From: Gallaecimonas pentaromativorans
Lineage (GTDB): Bacteria; Pseudomonadota; Gammaproteobacteria; Enterobacterales; Gallaecimonadaceae
DNA length: 64,000 nucleotides
NCBI RefSeq assembly: GCF_003751625.1
Contig: NZ_RJUL01000011.1
Span: 92,525 to 156,524, forward strand
Direction: 5' to 3'
The position numbers and the translations under genes are program-made. The notes under the pieces are model-generated. The model searched no databases. It was not told where the DNA came from and saw only the letters and a program-made list of their open reading frames with translations. Shown piece by piece: positions 55,814 to 64,000 of the stretch; position 1 is the first letter of the stretch; every line of letters starts with the position of its first letter.

Positions 55814-56217
55814 TGCGCCAAAAAGCCTTGCCCCTTGGCCTTCGCAGCCTGGCGCGCCGGGCTTTGGGGCTGATGGCCGCCCGGCGCCTCGATGAGGTTG
55901 CCAAAGCAGATTGGCAGCAAAGCTATCAGCGCTTGGATGCCCACCAGCAACAACAGCTGGCTCTGTGGCTACAGATTGAGGTGGCCCAGCGGCCTTTGGC
56001 GGTGGGTAACAGCCTGTGGCTGGCGCTGTTGGTGGCCATGGTGCTGAGCGGCATCGCCATCGGTTACCTGCGCCACCAGGGGCTGACCCTGGCCGCCGAG
56101 CTGGCTACCCTTCCGGCTGTGGTGCTGGCGGCGCTGCTGGCCTATCTGCCCTGGCGCCAAAAAAAGCGCCGCCTTGCCCACTTGGCCGCGCTGTTGGCCG
56201 CTCAGCCGCCGCTTTGA
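55813..56217 (+). CDS. Hypothetical membrane protein, second of tandem pair
   Basis: 134 residues with the same layout as its neighbour: DWQQSYQRLDAHQQQQLALWLQ in the N-terminal part, two membrane helices (about 66-84 and 96-112), and a basic C-terminal tail (RQKKRRLAHL). Possible diverged paralogue forming a heteromer. 73 bp before the M14 gene. Confidence 0.65.
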   Translation: MRQKALPLGLRSLARRALGLMAARRLDEVAKADWQQSYQRLDAHQQQQLALWLQIEVAQRPLAVGNSLWLALLVAMVLSGIAIGYLRHQGLTLAAELATLPAVVLAALLAYLPWRQKKRRLAHLAALLAAQPPL

Positions 56218-56290
56218 AAAGGTAATCAACCTGTTATGCCGCTGTTGCTTTAGGTAGCCTAAACCCAGATTTCCCTGACAGCGACACGCC

Positions 56291-58795
56291 ATGAAACGCC
56301 TTATTCCCCTGCTACTTACCCCGCTTTTGGCCTGGGCCCAGTCCAGTAGCGAGTATTTTCCCGGCGAAAGCTTCAACCCGGCGCTGCCAAGCCCGGAGGC
56401 GGTACTGGGCTTTGGCATTGGTGAGCGCCACCTGCGTTTTGACGAGCAGCAGCGCTACCTGGCGGCGCTGGCGGGGCAATCTGACCGCATCAAAACCATC
56501 AACATTGGCCAGACCCTTGAGGGGCGACAGCAGGTGCTGCTGGCCATCTCCAGCCCCAAAAACCTGGCGCGGCTGGAGGCTATTCGCAGCCAACACCTTC
56601 AGGTGCTGGAGGGTAAAGCCCAGGCGGATCTGCCCAGCATTGTCTGGCTGGGCTACTCGGTGCACGGCGACGAACCCTCCGGCGCCAATGCCGCGCCGCT
56701 GGTGGCTTACTGGCTGGCGGCCAGCGACACCCAGGAAGTGGGCGCCATCCTCGACAACACCGTGGTGCTGATGGACCCAGCCCTCAACCCCGATGGCCTG
56801 GACCGCTACGCCAATTACGCCAACAACATGCAAGGCCAGCATAATTCCGATTCCCTGAGCCACCGCACCCGCTGGCAAGACTTCCCTGCCGGGCGGCTGT
56901 CGCACTATGGTTTTGATCTGAACCGCGACTGGCTACTACTAACCCACCCGGCTTCTCAAAACCGCATCCGGTTTTGGCAGCAATGGCTGCCGGCGGTGTT
57001 TGGGGACTTCCACGAAATGGGCCCCGACAGCACCTTTTTCATGCAGCCTGGGGTGGCCAGCCGGGTCAACCCCCTGACCCCGGCGCAAAACCAGGCCCTG
57101 ACCCGCCAATTGGCCCAGTCGGTAGCCAAGGGCATGGACCAGCAGCAGCGGCTCTACTTTACCGGCGAGTCTTATGACGATTTCTACTGGGGTAAGGCCT
57201 CCAGTTATGGCGACGCCCTGGGGGCCATCGGCATCCTCTACGAGCAGGCCCGCGCCCGCGGCATGCAGGTAGCTACGCCGTTTGGTGAGATGAGCTTTAC
57301 CTTCACCATCGAAAACCAGCTTACCGCCAGCAAGGCGCTGCTGGCCGGGGTGCTGGCCAACAAGGCGGCGCTGGCAAGTTACCAAGGCGCGTTTTTCAAA
57401 AACGCCCTGGCTCTTGCCGACCAGGACAAAACCAAGGGCTATGTGCTGAAAAACCCGGGAGACCAGGCGCGGCTGGACGATCTGGCGGCGCTGCTGAGCC
57501 AGCACGGCATCAAGGTCAGCAAGCTGGGCGAAGACATCAGCCTTGGCGGCGAAAAGCTGCATAAAGGCCGCGACCTTTTTATCGACGCGCGCCAGCCCCA
57601 GTACCGCTTACTCAAATCGGTGTTCAGCCGCCAAACCGAGTTTGAAGACAACACCTTTTACGATGTCTCTGCCTGGAACCTGGGCCTGGCCTACAACATC
57701 GAGGTGCTGCCGGTGGGCGGCTGGTCCTACAGCAAGGCGCTTAATGGCAAGCCCTGGCAGCCAGCCAAGGCCGCGCCGGCACCGGTAACGGCTCATTACG
57801 CCTGGGCCTTTGACTGGGCCGACAGCCGGGCCCCGGCGCTGTTGGCCGATGTGCTCAGAGCCGGCATCAAGGTGTTTGCGCTGCCGGGAGAAGCTGATAA
57901 CGGCCAGGTGCACCTCAAAGCGGGGGACATGCTGATCCCGGCCGGCGCCCAGCAACCAGCGGAGCTGGTGGCGACCCTGGACCGACTCAGCCGCCGCCAT
58001 GGGCTCGCCATCCAAGGCATGGACAGCGGCTTTTCCCAAAGCGGTGTCAGCCTTGGCAGCCGCGGCCTGCAACGGGTCACCCTGCCCAAGGTGGGGCTGC
58101 TGGTGGGGCGGGATATCAACGCCCAGCGCGCCGGTGGCGTTTGGCAGAGCCTCGATACCAAGGCCGGGCTGGCGGTAACGCTGCTGGACGACAGCGTGCT
58201 GCCCTGGCTGGATCTTCGCGAATTCACCCACCTTATCGTGCCGGCGGCGGCGCCTATTGCCCTCAACCCCCTGCAAAGCCAGCGCCTGGCCCAGTGGGTG
58301 CAGCAGGGTGGCCACCTAGTCCTGATGACCGACGCCGTGGCTTGGGGCGTGCACAGTGGCCTGCTCAATGCCGAGCTGGTGGATGACAAAGCCCGCCTGG
58401 CGAGCTTTTCCACCGACGGCCAGGGTTATGGCGACAAGGGCAGCCACCGGGCCCAAACCCTCATTGCCGGCACCCAGGTGCTGGCGGATCTGGACCCAAG
58501 CCACCCCCTCAATTACGGCTTGGGCAGTGACACCCTGGCGCTGATGCGAGACCACGAAGTGATGCTGGCCAAGGTGGCCGGCGAGTTCACGGTGCCGGCC
58601 CGCTATGACGCCAAACCGCTGCTGGCAGGCTTTATGGCGCCGCAAAACGCCAAGGCCCTGGCGGGTACGGCAGCCGCTGTGGCCCAGCATTTTGGCCAGG
58701 GCACGGTGGTGGCGTTTTTGGACGATGTGAGTTTTCGCGGTGTGCAGCGCGGCTCGGAGCGCTGGCTCAGCAACGCCCTTTATTTCAACTTTTGA
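56291..58795 (+). CDS. Secreted M14-family zinc carboxypeptidase
   Basis: 834 residues: signal peptide (AWAQ, about 16), M14 domain with His125/Glu128 (HGDEPSGAN) and later GDFHEMGPDS for the third ligand, ALNPDGLDRY, then a long beta-rich C-terminal half with a GATase1-like fold hint (LVLMTDAVAWGVHS). Resembles the large M14 peptidases of marine bacteria with unassigned substrate. Sits between the tandem pair and a small membrane gene. Confidence 0.88.
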   Translation: MKRLIPLLLTPLLAWAQSSSEYFPGESFNPALPSPEAVLGFGIGERHLRFDEQQRYLAALAGQSDRIKTINIGQTLEGRQQVLLAISSPKNLARLEAIRSQHLQVLEGKAQADLPSIVWLGYSVHGDEPSGANAAPLVAYWLAASDTQEVGAILDNTVVLMDPALNPDGLDRYANYANNMQGQHNSDSLSHRTRWQDFPAGRLSHYGFDLNRDWLLLTHPASQNRIRFWQQWLPAVFGDFHEMGPDSTFFMQPGVASRVNPLTPAQNQALTRQLAQSVAKGMDQQQRLYFTGESYDDFYWGKASSYGDALGAIGILYEQARARGMQVATPFGEMSFTFTIENQLTASKALLAGVLANKAALASYQGAFFKNALALADQDKTKGYVLKNPGDQARLDDLAALLSQHGIKVSKLGEDISLGGEKLHKGRDLFIDARQPQYRLLKSVFSRQTEFEDNTFYDVSAWNLGLAYNIEVLPVGGWSYSKALNGKPWQPAKAAPAPVTAHYAWAFDWADSRAPALLADVLRAGIKVFALPGEADNGQVHLKAGDMLIPAGAQQPAELVATLDRLSRRHGLAIQGMDSGFSQSGVSLGSRGLQRVTLPKVGLLVGRDINAQRAGGVWQSLDTKAGLAVTLLDDSVLPWLDLREFTHLIVPAAAPIALNPLQSQRLAQWVQQGGHLVLMTDAVAWGVHSGLLNAELVDDKARLASFSTDGQGYGDKGSHRAQTLIAGTQVLADLDPSHPLNYGLGSDTLALMRDHEVMLAKVAGEFTVPARYDAKPLLAGFMAPQNAKALAGTAAAVAQHFGQGTVVAFLDDVSFRGVQRGSERWLSNALYFNF

Positions 58796-58817
58796 TAGCT
58801 GGCAGGGCCGCTTGGCC

Positions 58818-59051
58818 CTAGCCCATAAACCACAGCGGGCGAATGCCCATGGCCTGGGGCATGGTCATCAGCAGCAGCAGGCTGGTGAGGCTGATACACA
58901 AGGACACCAGCAGCCGGTCGATACGGCGGCCGGCTTTGCCGTCGTTACGGAACAGCACCAGCCCCAGCAACTGGCTCAGCAGGTGCAGGCTGACAAGGCC
59001 GCAAAGGGCAAATAGGGCGGTCAGAATGATGGTGAACAGGTCGAGGTTCAC
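58818..59051 (-). CDS. Small hypothetical membrane protein
   Basis: 77 residues, GTG start, two hydrophobic helices (about 6-34 and 46-66). Coding-like composition but no known family and only a weak ribosome site. Converges on the M14 gene 22 bases away; a short AGGGCC/GGCCCT hairpin lies between. Confidence 0.5.
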   Translation of the reverse strand: MNLDLFTIILTALFALCGLVSLHLLSQLLGLVLFRNDGKAGRRIDRLLVSLCISLTSLLLLMTMPQAMGIRPLWFMG

Positions 59052-59156
59052 GGCGGCAACAGGGTAATTAAGCAGAGCTGCCTTTGTATCGAATTACCGG
59101 GCTGCTGTCATCGGGGAGCAGATTGTTTGCTTTTTTTTCAAACAGTTGTCAATCCG

Positions 59157-59840
59157 TCATGCCCTGGCCAGGCACCATACCTGCACCCGTTCACAGCCTG
59201 CGGCTTTGAGTAGCTGCGCCAAGGCGGCCACCGTGGTGCCGGTGGTCATCACATCATCCACCAGGGCCAGGTGTCGGGGTACTGGGCCGGTGAGGCTAAA
59301 GGCGCCTTTGAGATTCTGCCGGCGCGCCCTTTTGCCAAGACCTTGCTGATGAGCGGTGGCGCGATTGCTTTGTACCAACCCGGCCGCCACCGGCACCCCC
59401 AACGCCTTACCCAGGTAATTTGCCAGCAGCACCGACTGATTAAAACCCCGCCACAGCCGCCGAGACCAGTGCATGGGCACCGGCACCAGGCAGTCGGGCA
59501 GATCTACCGCCGTTAGCGTGGCCAGCAGCGGCTGGCATAATGGAGCGTCAAGCCACCATTGGCGCTGATATTTGAAGCGATGAATTAAATGCGAAAAGGG
59601 CGGGCCGTAAGGCACGCCAGCATGTACCTCATCAAAGGGCGGTGGCTGGCGGGCGCACTGGCGGCAAAGGGCCGGCCCCGGCTCGGCGCAGCGCCGGCAG
59701 CGAGACTGCGGCCGGTGCAGGTCTGCCAGGCAGCAGCTACAAAGCGGCAGCGCACTCGGCTCCAGGCATAGCCAACAGAGCCCCTCGGGCTTGGCCTGGG
59801 CGCCCAGCCGGGCTAGGATGCGCGAAAATGCGGAGGTCAT
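59157..59840 (-). CDS. ComF/GntX-type phosphoribosyltransferase-like protein
   Basis: 227 residues: N-terminal zinc-ribbon-like cysteines (LCWLCLEPS, LCSCC, CRRCAEPG, CRQC), then a phosphoribosyltransferase fold with the PRPP-loop VDDVMTTGTT near the C terminus. Family linked to DNA uptake and carbon use; in E. coli gntX lies beside bioH and nfuA. Its ATG directly abuts that of divergent bioH; GGTGGG upstream, inside bioH, may serve as the ribosome site. Confidence 0.9.
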   Translation of the reverse strand: MTSAFSRILARLGAQAKPEGLCWLCLEPSALPLCSCCLADLHRPQSRCRRCAEPGPALCRQCARQPPPFDEVHAGVPYGPPFSHLIHRFKYQRQWWLDAPLCQPLLATLTAVDLPDCLVPVPMHWSRRLWRGFNQSVLLANYLGKALGVPVAAGLVQSNRATAHQQGLGKRARRQNLKGAFSLTGPVPRHLALVDDVMTTGTTVAALAQLLKAAGCERVQVWCLARA

Positions 59841-60590
59841 ATGTCAGCACCCACCTTGGTGATGCTGCACGGTTGGGGTGTCAACGGTGCAGTGTTTTCT
59901 TCCTTGTTGCCCCATCTTGAGGGCCTGGACATAAGGGTGGTCGATCTACCCGGATTTGGCGATGCCGCCAATGAGCCATCGCACCGCGAAATCGACGGCC
60001 TGGCCAGGGCCCTGGCCGACAAAGTGCCCGAAGACGCGGTATGGCTGGGTTGGTCTTTGGGGGGGCTGGCTGCCACCCAGGCCGCCATCAAGGGGTATGG
60101 CCGGCCTCGGGGGCTTATCACCCTTGCCTCCAGCCCTTCCTTTGTGGCCGAGGAGCATTGGCCTGGTATTAAGCCTTTGGTGCTCAAGCAGTTCGCCGGC
60201 GCCCTTGAGGGGGACCTGCAGCAAGTGATTGACCGCTTCCTGGCCATTCAGGCTATGGGGGCACCCAGTGCCAAAGCCGATATCAAGCTGCTGCGCGAAA
60301 AGGTGGCTGAGCGGCCGCTACCAAGCCTTGAGGCTCTGGCTGGGGGCCTGGCCATGCTTGATAACACTGACCTTCGCGGCGAGCTGGCGGCACTGCGCCT
60401 GCCGTTTTTGCGCCTCTACGGCCGCCTCGACGCCCTGGTGCCTGTCAAGCAGGCCGAACTGGTAGACGCCCTGGCGCCAGGTAGCCGCCACCAGGTGTTT
60501 GAGCACAGCTCCCACGCGCCTTTTATTTCCCACCCAGAAGAGACGGCCGCAGCGGTGCGCGCCTTTATCGGCCAGTTCAAGGGCCAGTAA
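59841..60590 (+). CDS. bioH: Pimeloyl-ACP methyl ester carboxylesterase
   Basis: 249 residues, alpha/beta hydrolase releasing pimeloyl-ACP from its methyl ester in biotin synthesis. Nucleophile Ser72 in GWSLGG, acid Asp in YGRLDALVP, His in SSHAPFISHPEE. ATG at 59841 has GGAGG within comF's first codons. Divergent from comF with no spacer. Confidence 0.95.
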   Translation: MSAPTLVMLHGWGVNGAVFSSLLPHLEGLDIRVVDLPGFGDAANEPSHREIDGLARALADKVPEDAVWLGWSLGGLAATQAAIKGYGRPRGLITLASSPSFVAEEHWPGIKPLVLKQFAGALEGDLQQVIDRFLAIQAMGAPSAKADIKLLREKVAERPLPSLEALAGGLAMLDNTDLRGELAALRLPFLRLYGRLDALVPVKQAELVDALAPGSRHQVFEHSSHAPFISHPEETAAAVRAFIGQFKGQ

Positions 60591-60689
60591 GGTCGACCCT
60601 CATGGAACCTTTAGCGCGGGCCATTGCCGAAAGTTTGGCCAGTGCTGCGCAAATGGCGTACACTGCGAAAACCGATAAGGAGGTGCTTC

Positions 60690-60896
60690 ATGAATACCAT
60701 CATGAACCATGGCGTTAACCTGCAATACACTGCCGAGACCCGGGCCAGCGATGCGGCCTATACCCTGGCGCGGGGTAATGTGAACGCCGAGCCTCTGGTT
60801 GAGCTGCAAGTGGCCAAGACCGAGTCTGCGGCCGCCACCAAGGTCATCAAGACCGCCGATGAAATGCTCGGCACCATTATCGACACCACGGCCTGA
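60690..60896 (+). CDS. Small protein like the flagellar rod/hook C-terminal domain
   Basis: 68 residues. ATG at 60690 has AAGGAGG, 5 bases away; the longer frame from 60624 is unsupported. The ending NVNAEPLVELQVAKTES...KVIKTADEMLGTIID resembles the C-terminal helix of FlgE/FlgG-type rod and hook proteins (NV-x2-E-LV-L-V-A...KVI-TADEML). It lacks the rest, so it may be a stand-alone rod-like plug or chaperone partner. Own terminator; no flagellar operon in view. Confidence 0.7.
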   Translation: MNTIMNHGVNLQYTAETRASDAAYTLARGNVNAEPLVELQVAKTESAAATKVIKTADEMLGTIIDTTA

Positions 60897-60914
60897 GCAA
60901 TTGCCCGCGCCGCC

Positions 60915-60939
60915 AAAGCCACCAATAGGTGGCTTTTTT
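60915..60939 (+). terminator. Terminator after the rod-like small gene
   Basis: Stem AAAGCCACC / GGTGGCTTT, AATA loop, then TTT. Confidence 0.9.
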
Positions 60940-61041
60940 GTGCCTGAAAATTATTCCTTAATAAATAAGGGGATATTGTAGGACCCGTCCCCGGCTTTAT
61001 AATGGCGCCTTGGGTTTCACCCTTTTGGTCTGGAGGACCTT

Positions 61042-62790
61042 GTGCCCCACCGCGCGCATCTTTTTTCCCTCAAGTTGGCCTTTGCCCTTAGAGAAGCTCT
61101 GGCTGAAGGCTATGGCCCCGCCCGGCTGCTCAAAGACGTTTTGGCCGGCCTGACCGTCGGCATTATCGCCATTCCGCTGTCCATGGCCCTGGCCATCGCC
61201 AGTGGTGTACCGCCGCAATACGGCCTGTATACCGCCATCATTGCCGGCACCCTTATTGCGCTTAGCGGCGGCTCGCGGTTCTCCATCTCCGGCCCCACCG
61301 CCGCCTTTGTGGTGATCCTCTATCCCATCGCCCAGCAGTTTGGCCTGGGCGGTTTGCTACTGGCCTCCACCATGGCCGGGGTCATGCTGCTGCTGATGGC
61401 GCTGCTGCGCCTGGGGCGGCTGATTGAATACATTCCAGAAGCGGTTACCCTGGGCTTTACCGGCGGCATAGCGGTGGTGATCGCCACCTTGCAGCTCAAG
61501 GATTTTCTCGGCCTCACCCTTACCCAGATGCCGGAAGATTACCTGCACAAGGTGCTGGCCCTGATTGAGGCGCTGCCCACGGCCCATTGGCCGTCGCTGT
61601 TGGTGGCGGGGCTGACCCTGGCCATGCTGCTGATTTGGCCCAAGCTCAAAACCCCGGTGCCGCCGCACCTGCCGGCGGTGTTGCTGGGCACGGTGGTGGC
61701 CTACGCTCTTAACCTGATGGGGCTGGATGTGGCCACCATCGGCTCACGATTCAGCTACGTGCTGGCCGACGGCAGCCAGGGCGCCGGTATTCCGCCGCTG
61801 CTGCCGCATTTTTCCCTGCCCTGGTTACAAGCCGGCCCTGATGGCCAGCCCCTTGAGCTGAGCTGGGGGCTGTTCAAGGCGCTGCTGCCAGCGGCCTTTG
61901 CCATCGCCATGCTGGGGGCCATCGAGTCCCTGCTGTGCGCCGTGGTGCTGGACGGCATGACAGGCCGGCGCCACAGCGCCAACAGCGAGCTGCTGGGCCA
62001 GGGTATCGGCAATATCATCACCCCGTTTTTTGGCGGTATTACCGCCACCGCCGCTATTGCCCGCTCGACCGCCAACTTCCGGGCCGGGGCCAGCTCGCCC
62101 CTGGCTGCGGTGATCCATGCCTTGGTGGTGCTGCTGGGCCTAGTGCTGCTGGGCCCCTGGCTGGCTTACTTGCCGATGCCGGCCATGGCCGCCTTGCTGA
62201 TGTTGGTGGCCTGGAACATGAGCGAGGCGCCCAAGTCGCTGAAAATGCTCAAATCTGCTCCCAAGGGTGATATCTGGGTGCTGGTCACCTGCTTTAGCCT
62301 GACGGTGCTGTTTGACATGGTGGTGGCCATTACCGCCGGCATCTTGCTGGCCTGCGTGCTGTTTATGAAAGATCTCGCCGCCATGACCCGGATCAGCGAT
62401 ATCTCAGGCAACCGCCGCCAGGTGCCCAATCCGCTGCCCCCCGGCTGGCATGTCTTTAAAATAAGCGGCCCGCTGTTTTTTGCTGCCGCTGACCGGATCT
62501 TCGGGGAATTGGCCGCCATGAGCCGCGATGCCAAGGGTCTGGTGCTTTACATGGACGGAGTGCCCCTGCTGGATGCCGGCGGCCTGGCTGCCCTCAACAA
62601 GCTGGTGGAGCGCTGCCAAAAAGAACAGACCCAGCTATTGATCGCCGACCTGCAGTTCCAGCCCCTTAAAACCCTGGCCCGGGCCAAGGTGGCACCGATT
62701 AGCGGGGTGTTGACCTTCCACCCCAGTCTGGCTGCCGCGCTGGATAACTTGGTCGAAACGGCCCCGCAGGCGCTATCTCGCCAGGGTTGA
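61042..62790 (+). CDS. SulP family anion transporter with STAS domain
   Basis: 582 residues: about 14-helix membrane domain (30-430; PLSMALAIASGVPPQYGLY, SGPTAAFVVIL and GGITATAAIARSTANFRAGA), then a cytoplasmic STAS domain (about 455-560, LVLYMDGVPLLDAGGL). Could be a dicarboxylate (DauA-like), sulfate or bicarbonate carrier. GTG start with GGAGG. Substrate not determinable. Confidence 0.92.
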   Translation: MPHRAHLFSLKLAFALREALAEGYGPARLLKDVLAGLTVGIIAIPLSMALAIASGVPPQYGLYTAIIAGTLIALSGGSRFSISGPTAAFVVILYPIAQQFGLGGLLLASTMAGVMLLLMALLRLGRLIEYIPEAVTLGFTGGIAVVIATLQLKDFLGLTLTQMPEDYLHKVLALIEALPTAHWPSLLVAGLTLAMLLIWPKLKTPVPPHLPAVLLGTVVAYALNLMGLDVATIGSRFSYVLADGSQGAGIPPLLPHFSLPWLQAGPDGQPLELSWGLFKALLPAAFAIAMLGAIESLLCAVVLDGMTGRRHSANSELLGQGIGNIITPFFGGITATAAIARSTANFRAGASSPLAAVIHALVVLLGLVLLGPWLAYLPMPAMAALLMLVAWNMSEAPKSLKMLKSAPKGDIWVLVTCFSLTVLFDMVVAITAGILLACVLFMKDLAAMTRISDISGNRRQVPNPLPPGWHVFKISGPLFFAAADRIFGELAAMSRDAKGLVLYMDGVPLLDAGGLAALNKLVERCQKEQTQLLIADLQFQPLKTLARAKVAPISGVLTFHPSLAAALDNLVETAPQALSRQG

Positions 62791-62812
62791 CGGGCCCCTA
62801 GTAGGGGCCCGT
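62790..62812. other. Strong hairpin after the SulP gene
   Basis: ACGGGCCCCT, loop AGT, AGGGGCCCGT directly at the stop codon. No T-run, so it may slow exonucleases or act as a weak terminator between convergent genes. Confidence 0.6.
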
Positions 62813-62816
62813 ACCG

Positions 62817-63272
62817 TTACTTACATTGCTGCTTACGAATACTGATCTGGTTCAGATCCTGCTGGGTAACGGCGGCCGGTACATTGGGGTCATGGTTGGC
62901 CACCATGCTGTTGCGGAGCTGGTCAACCTGATCAAGGTGGCCCTGTTCGCCCGATTTAAAACGCTGCTGTACCTGGCTACTGGCACCAAACATGCCGTTG
63001 CATAGCAGGGCCTTACGAAAGAGCGTTAACACCGACACCCTGGCATTGAAGCTTGCCAGGCGCTCATCGGCATCGGCGGGGGCGTGACTTATCTTGGCGT
63101 AGGCCGTGGTGCACTGAGTGCCTAGTATCGGGTAGGCATCCTTTATCCCGGCGCAGTTGGCAATGGTGGCCGGTGGGTCGGCCCGAGCGGCTGTTGTGCC
63201 AAGCCACGCCAGGCTGAACAGCGCGAGGACAAAGCTCAGGCCCTTGCTGAGATACGTTGCTCTGGTTTTCAT
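62817..63272 (-). CDS. Hypothetical secreted protein
   Basis: 151 residues with a signal peptide (ARA, cleavage about 31). Four cysteines (ANCAG, TQCTT, LLCNG, QQC near the end) suggest two disulfides. No domain recognised. Converges on the SulP gene. Upstream (63273-63530) shows no other gene. Confidence 0.6.
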   Translation of the reverse strand: MKTRATYLSKGLSFVLALFSLAWLGTTAARADPPATIANCAGIKDAYPILGTQCTTAYAKISHAPADADERLASFNARVSVLTLFRKALLCNGMFGASSQVQQRFKSGEQGHLDQVDQLRNSMVANHDPNVPAAVTQQDLNQISIRKQQCK

Positions 63273-63530
63273 CGACTGATCCTTAGTGCTGATGGGCCCT
63301 GCTCATCAGGGCCGACATCCGCAGACTAGGGGAGTCAGGCGGGGACTAAACAGGGGAAGGGATTCCACACCAAGGGGCACGGCGTCTTCAAGAATGGCTT
63401 TATCGGTAAGACAACTGCATCAATCCCCAGGGGTTGACGACAGGTTGTTTTTTGCACTCCTGTTTTTTCCAATGAAGAGGCGTTCGCAGTTTAACGCCTT
63501 CATATTCAAGGAAATTCAAGGAGAGAAAGA

Positions 63531-63881
63531 ATGAAAAAGCGTTATCTTGCCGCCGCCTTGCTGGCCCTGGGTTCCAGCAGCGTTTTTGCCGCTGGCATGA
63601 GCTGCTATATCGATACTCGCGCTTATGATGAGTTCACCCCCAATCACTGCCTGAATATCGTTTGGGGCGCCAAAACCGCCACGGCGGTATTTCGGGTAGA
63701 TAACCTGCCGGCCAATTACTACATCGACTGGGACACCCCGGCCTGCGCCGCCAACGCTACCACCTGTACCGCCGTGATCCGCGCCTTTGTCCCTTTTAAG
63801 GCCACGGCAACCCTGATTGACCTCGACGCCGGTACCACCACGGAAGTCTCCGCCACCGCTACCTTTGAAGACGGTCGCTGA
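63531..63881 (+). CDS. Hypothetical secreted beta-rich protein
   Basis: 116 residues with signal peptide (VFAA, cleavage about 20), then a compact acidic domain with CYIDTR, PACAANATTC cysteines. No known family recognised. Strong ribosome site AAGGAGAG. Terminator 27 bases downstream. Probably periplasmic or outside the cell. Confidence 0.65.
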   Translation: MKKRYLAAALLALGSSSVFAAGMSCYIDTRAYDEFTPNHCLNIVWGAKTATAVFRVDNLPANYYIDWDTPACAANATTCTAVIRAFVPFKATATLIDLDAGTTTEVSATATFEDGR

Positions 63882-63907
63882 GCGTAATAAAAACCGGGGC
63901 TTGGCCT

Positions 63908-63942
63908 AATGCCAGTCAGTTAAGCTGACTGGCATTTTTTCT
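63908..63942 (+). terminator. Terminator after the last gene
   Basis: Stem AATGCCAGTCAG / CTGACTGGCATT (12 bp), loop TTAAG, then six T. Nothing further recognisable to base 64000. Confidence 0.93.
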
Positions 63943-64000
63943 TTCTCGCTGGATACTTGCTGTATTTTGGCCGGATGCAGCGTGGATATGACCGGTCTGG

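Noticed and set aside
63273..63530. Possible gene in the 258-base gap
   Set aside because: An open frame from 63286 has no signal, ribosome site or coding-like composition; only an imperfect GAAGAGGCGTT/AACGCCTTC stem near 63472-63501 is visible.

Overview
The window is a gene-dense (about 90% coding), GC-rich chromosomal segment of a gammaproteobacterium. Conserved neighbourhoods (glpE-glpG, ubiC-ubiA, plsB, lexA, bioH/comF/nfuA, kbl-tdh, an LPS heptose cluster) point to the Alteromonadales/Gallaecimonas-like part of the class. The genus is an inference from gene content and base composition, not from a marker gene. I saw no rRNA, tRNA, IS element, prophage or CRISPR array. The gene at the left edge (folE2) is cut by the window, and no intergenic stretch exceeds about 300 bases.

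Region by region. 1-4092: folE2 (partial), a GST, mutM, then glf with an overlapping DUF707 gene. 4093-12150: surface-glycan block. A minus-strand operon runs from a GT7-type galactosyltransferase through coaD and a Wzi-family outer-membrane protein to a small beta-barrel protein. It is followed by a GT4 enzyme and a translationally coupled hldD-waaF-GT2 operon, then a TetR regulator. 12276-14528: kbl-tdh threonine catabolism. 14574-19772: choice-of-anchor I lipoprotein, a lone GT4, a diguanylate cyclase and a LacI regulator. 19884-27845: glpE-glpG, a FliL-like secreted protein, ubiC-ubiA, a 2OG-Fe(II) oxygenase, plsB, a YvcK/CofD-like gene and lexA with two SOS boxes.

28119-36140 is a complete aa3-type cytochrome c oxidase operon (coxB with fused cytochrome c, coxA, ctaG, coxC, SURF1, a Sco-like protein, ctaA, ctaB, sco). 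An antisense DUF2909 gene sits inside it, and ctaA runs unusually far into ctaB. 36137-39014: norR divergent from hmp, with NorR half-site palindromes and a sigma-54 promoter between them, i.e. a nitric-oxide detoxification switch next to the NO-sensitive oxidase.

39070-54512: peptide transporter, YaeR-like glyoxalase, GH43 glycosidase, alpha/beta hydrolase, purU, a lysozyme-inhibitor-like LprI-MliC fusion, FNT channel, a marR-isochorismatase-MFS operon with a palindromic operator candidate, a Rieske protein, a polysaccharide deacetylase, an M1 aminopeptidase and a DinF-type MATE pump. 54490-63881: nfuA, two tandem look-alike membrane proteins, an M14 carboxypeptidase, comF and bioH with abutting start codons, a small flagellar-rod-C-terminus-like protein, a SulP transporter and two secreted unknowns.

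The most unusual item is the GT7 protein at 6562-7467. By eye it reads like an animal beta-1,4-galactosyltransferase, including donor-site and catalytic motifs, and it lies in an operon with CoA biosynthesis and outer-membrane glycan genes. All similarity statements are from memory of the families; nothing was searched.
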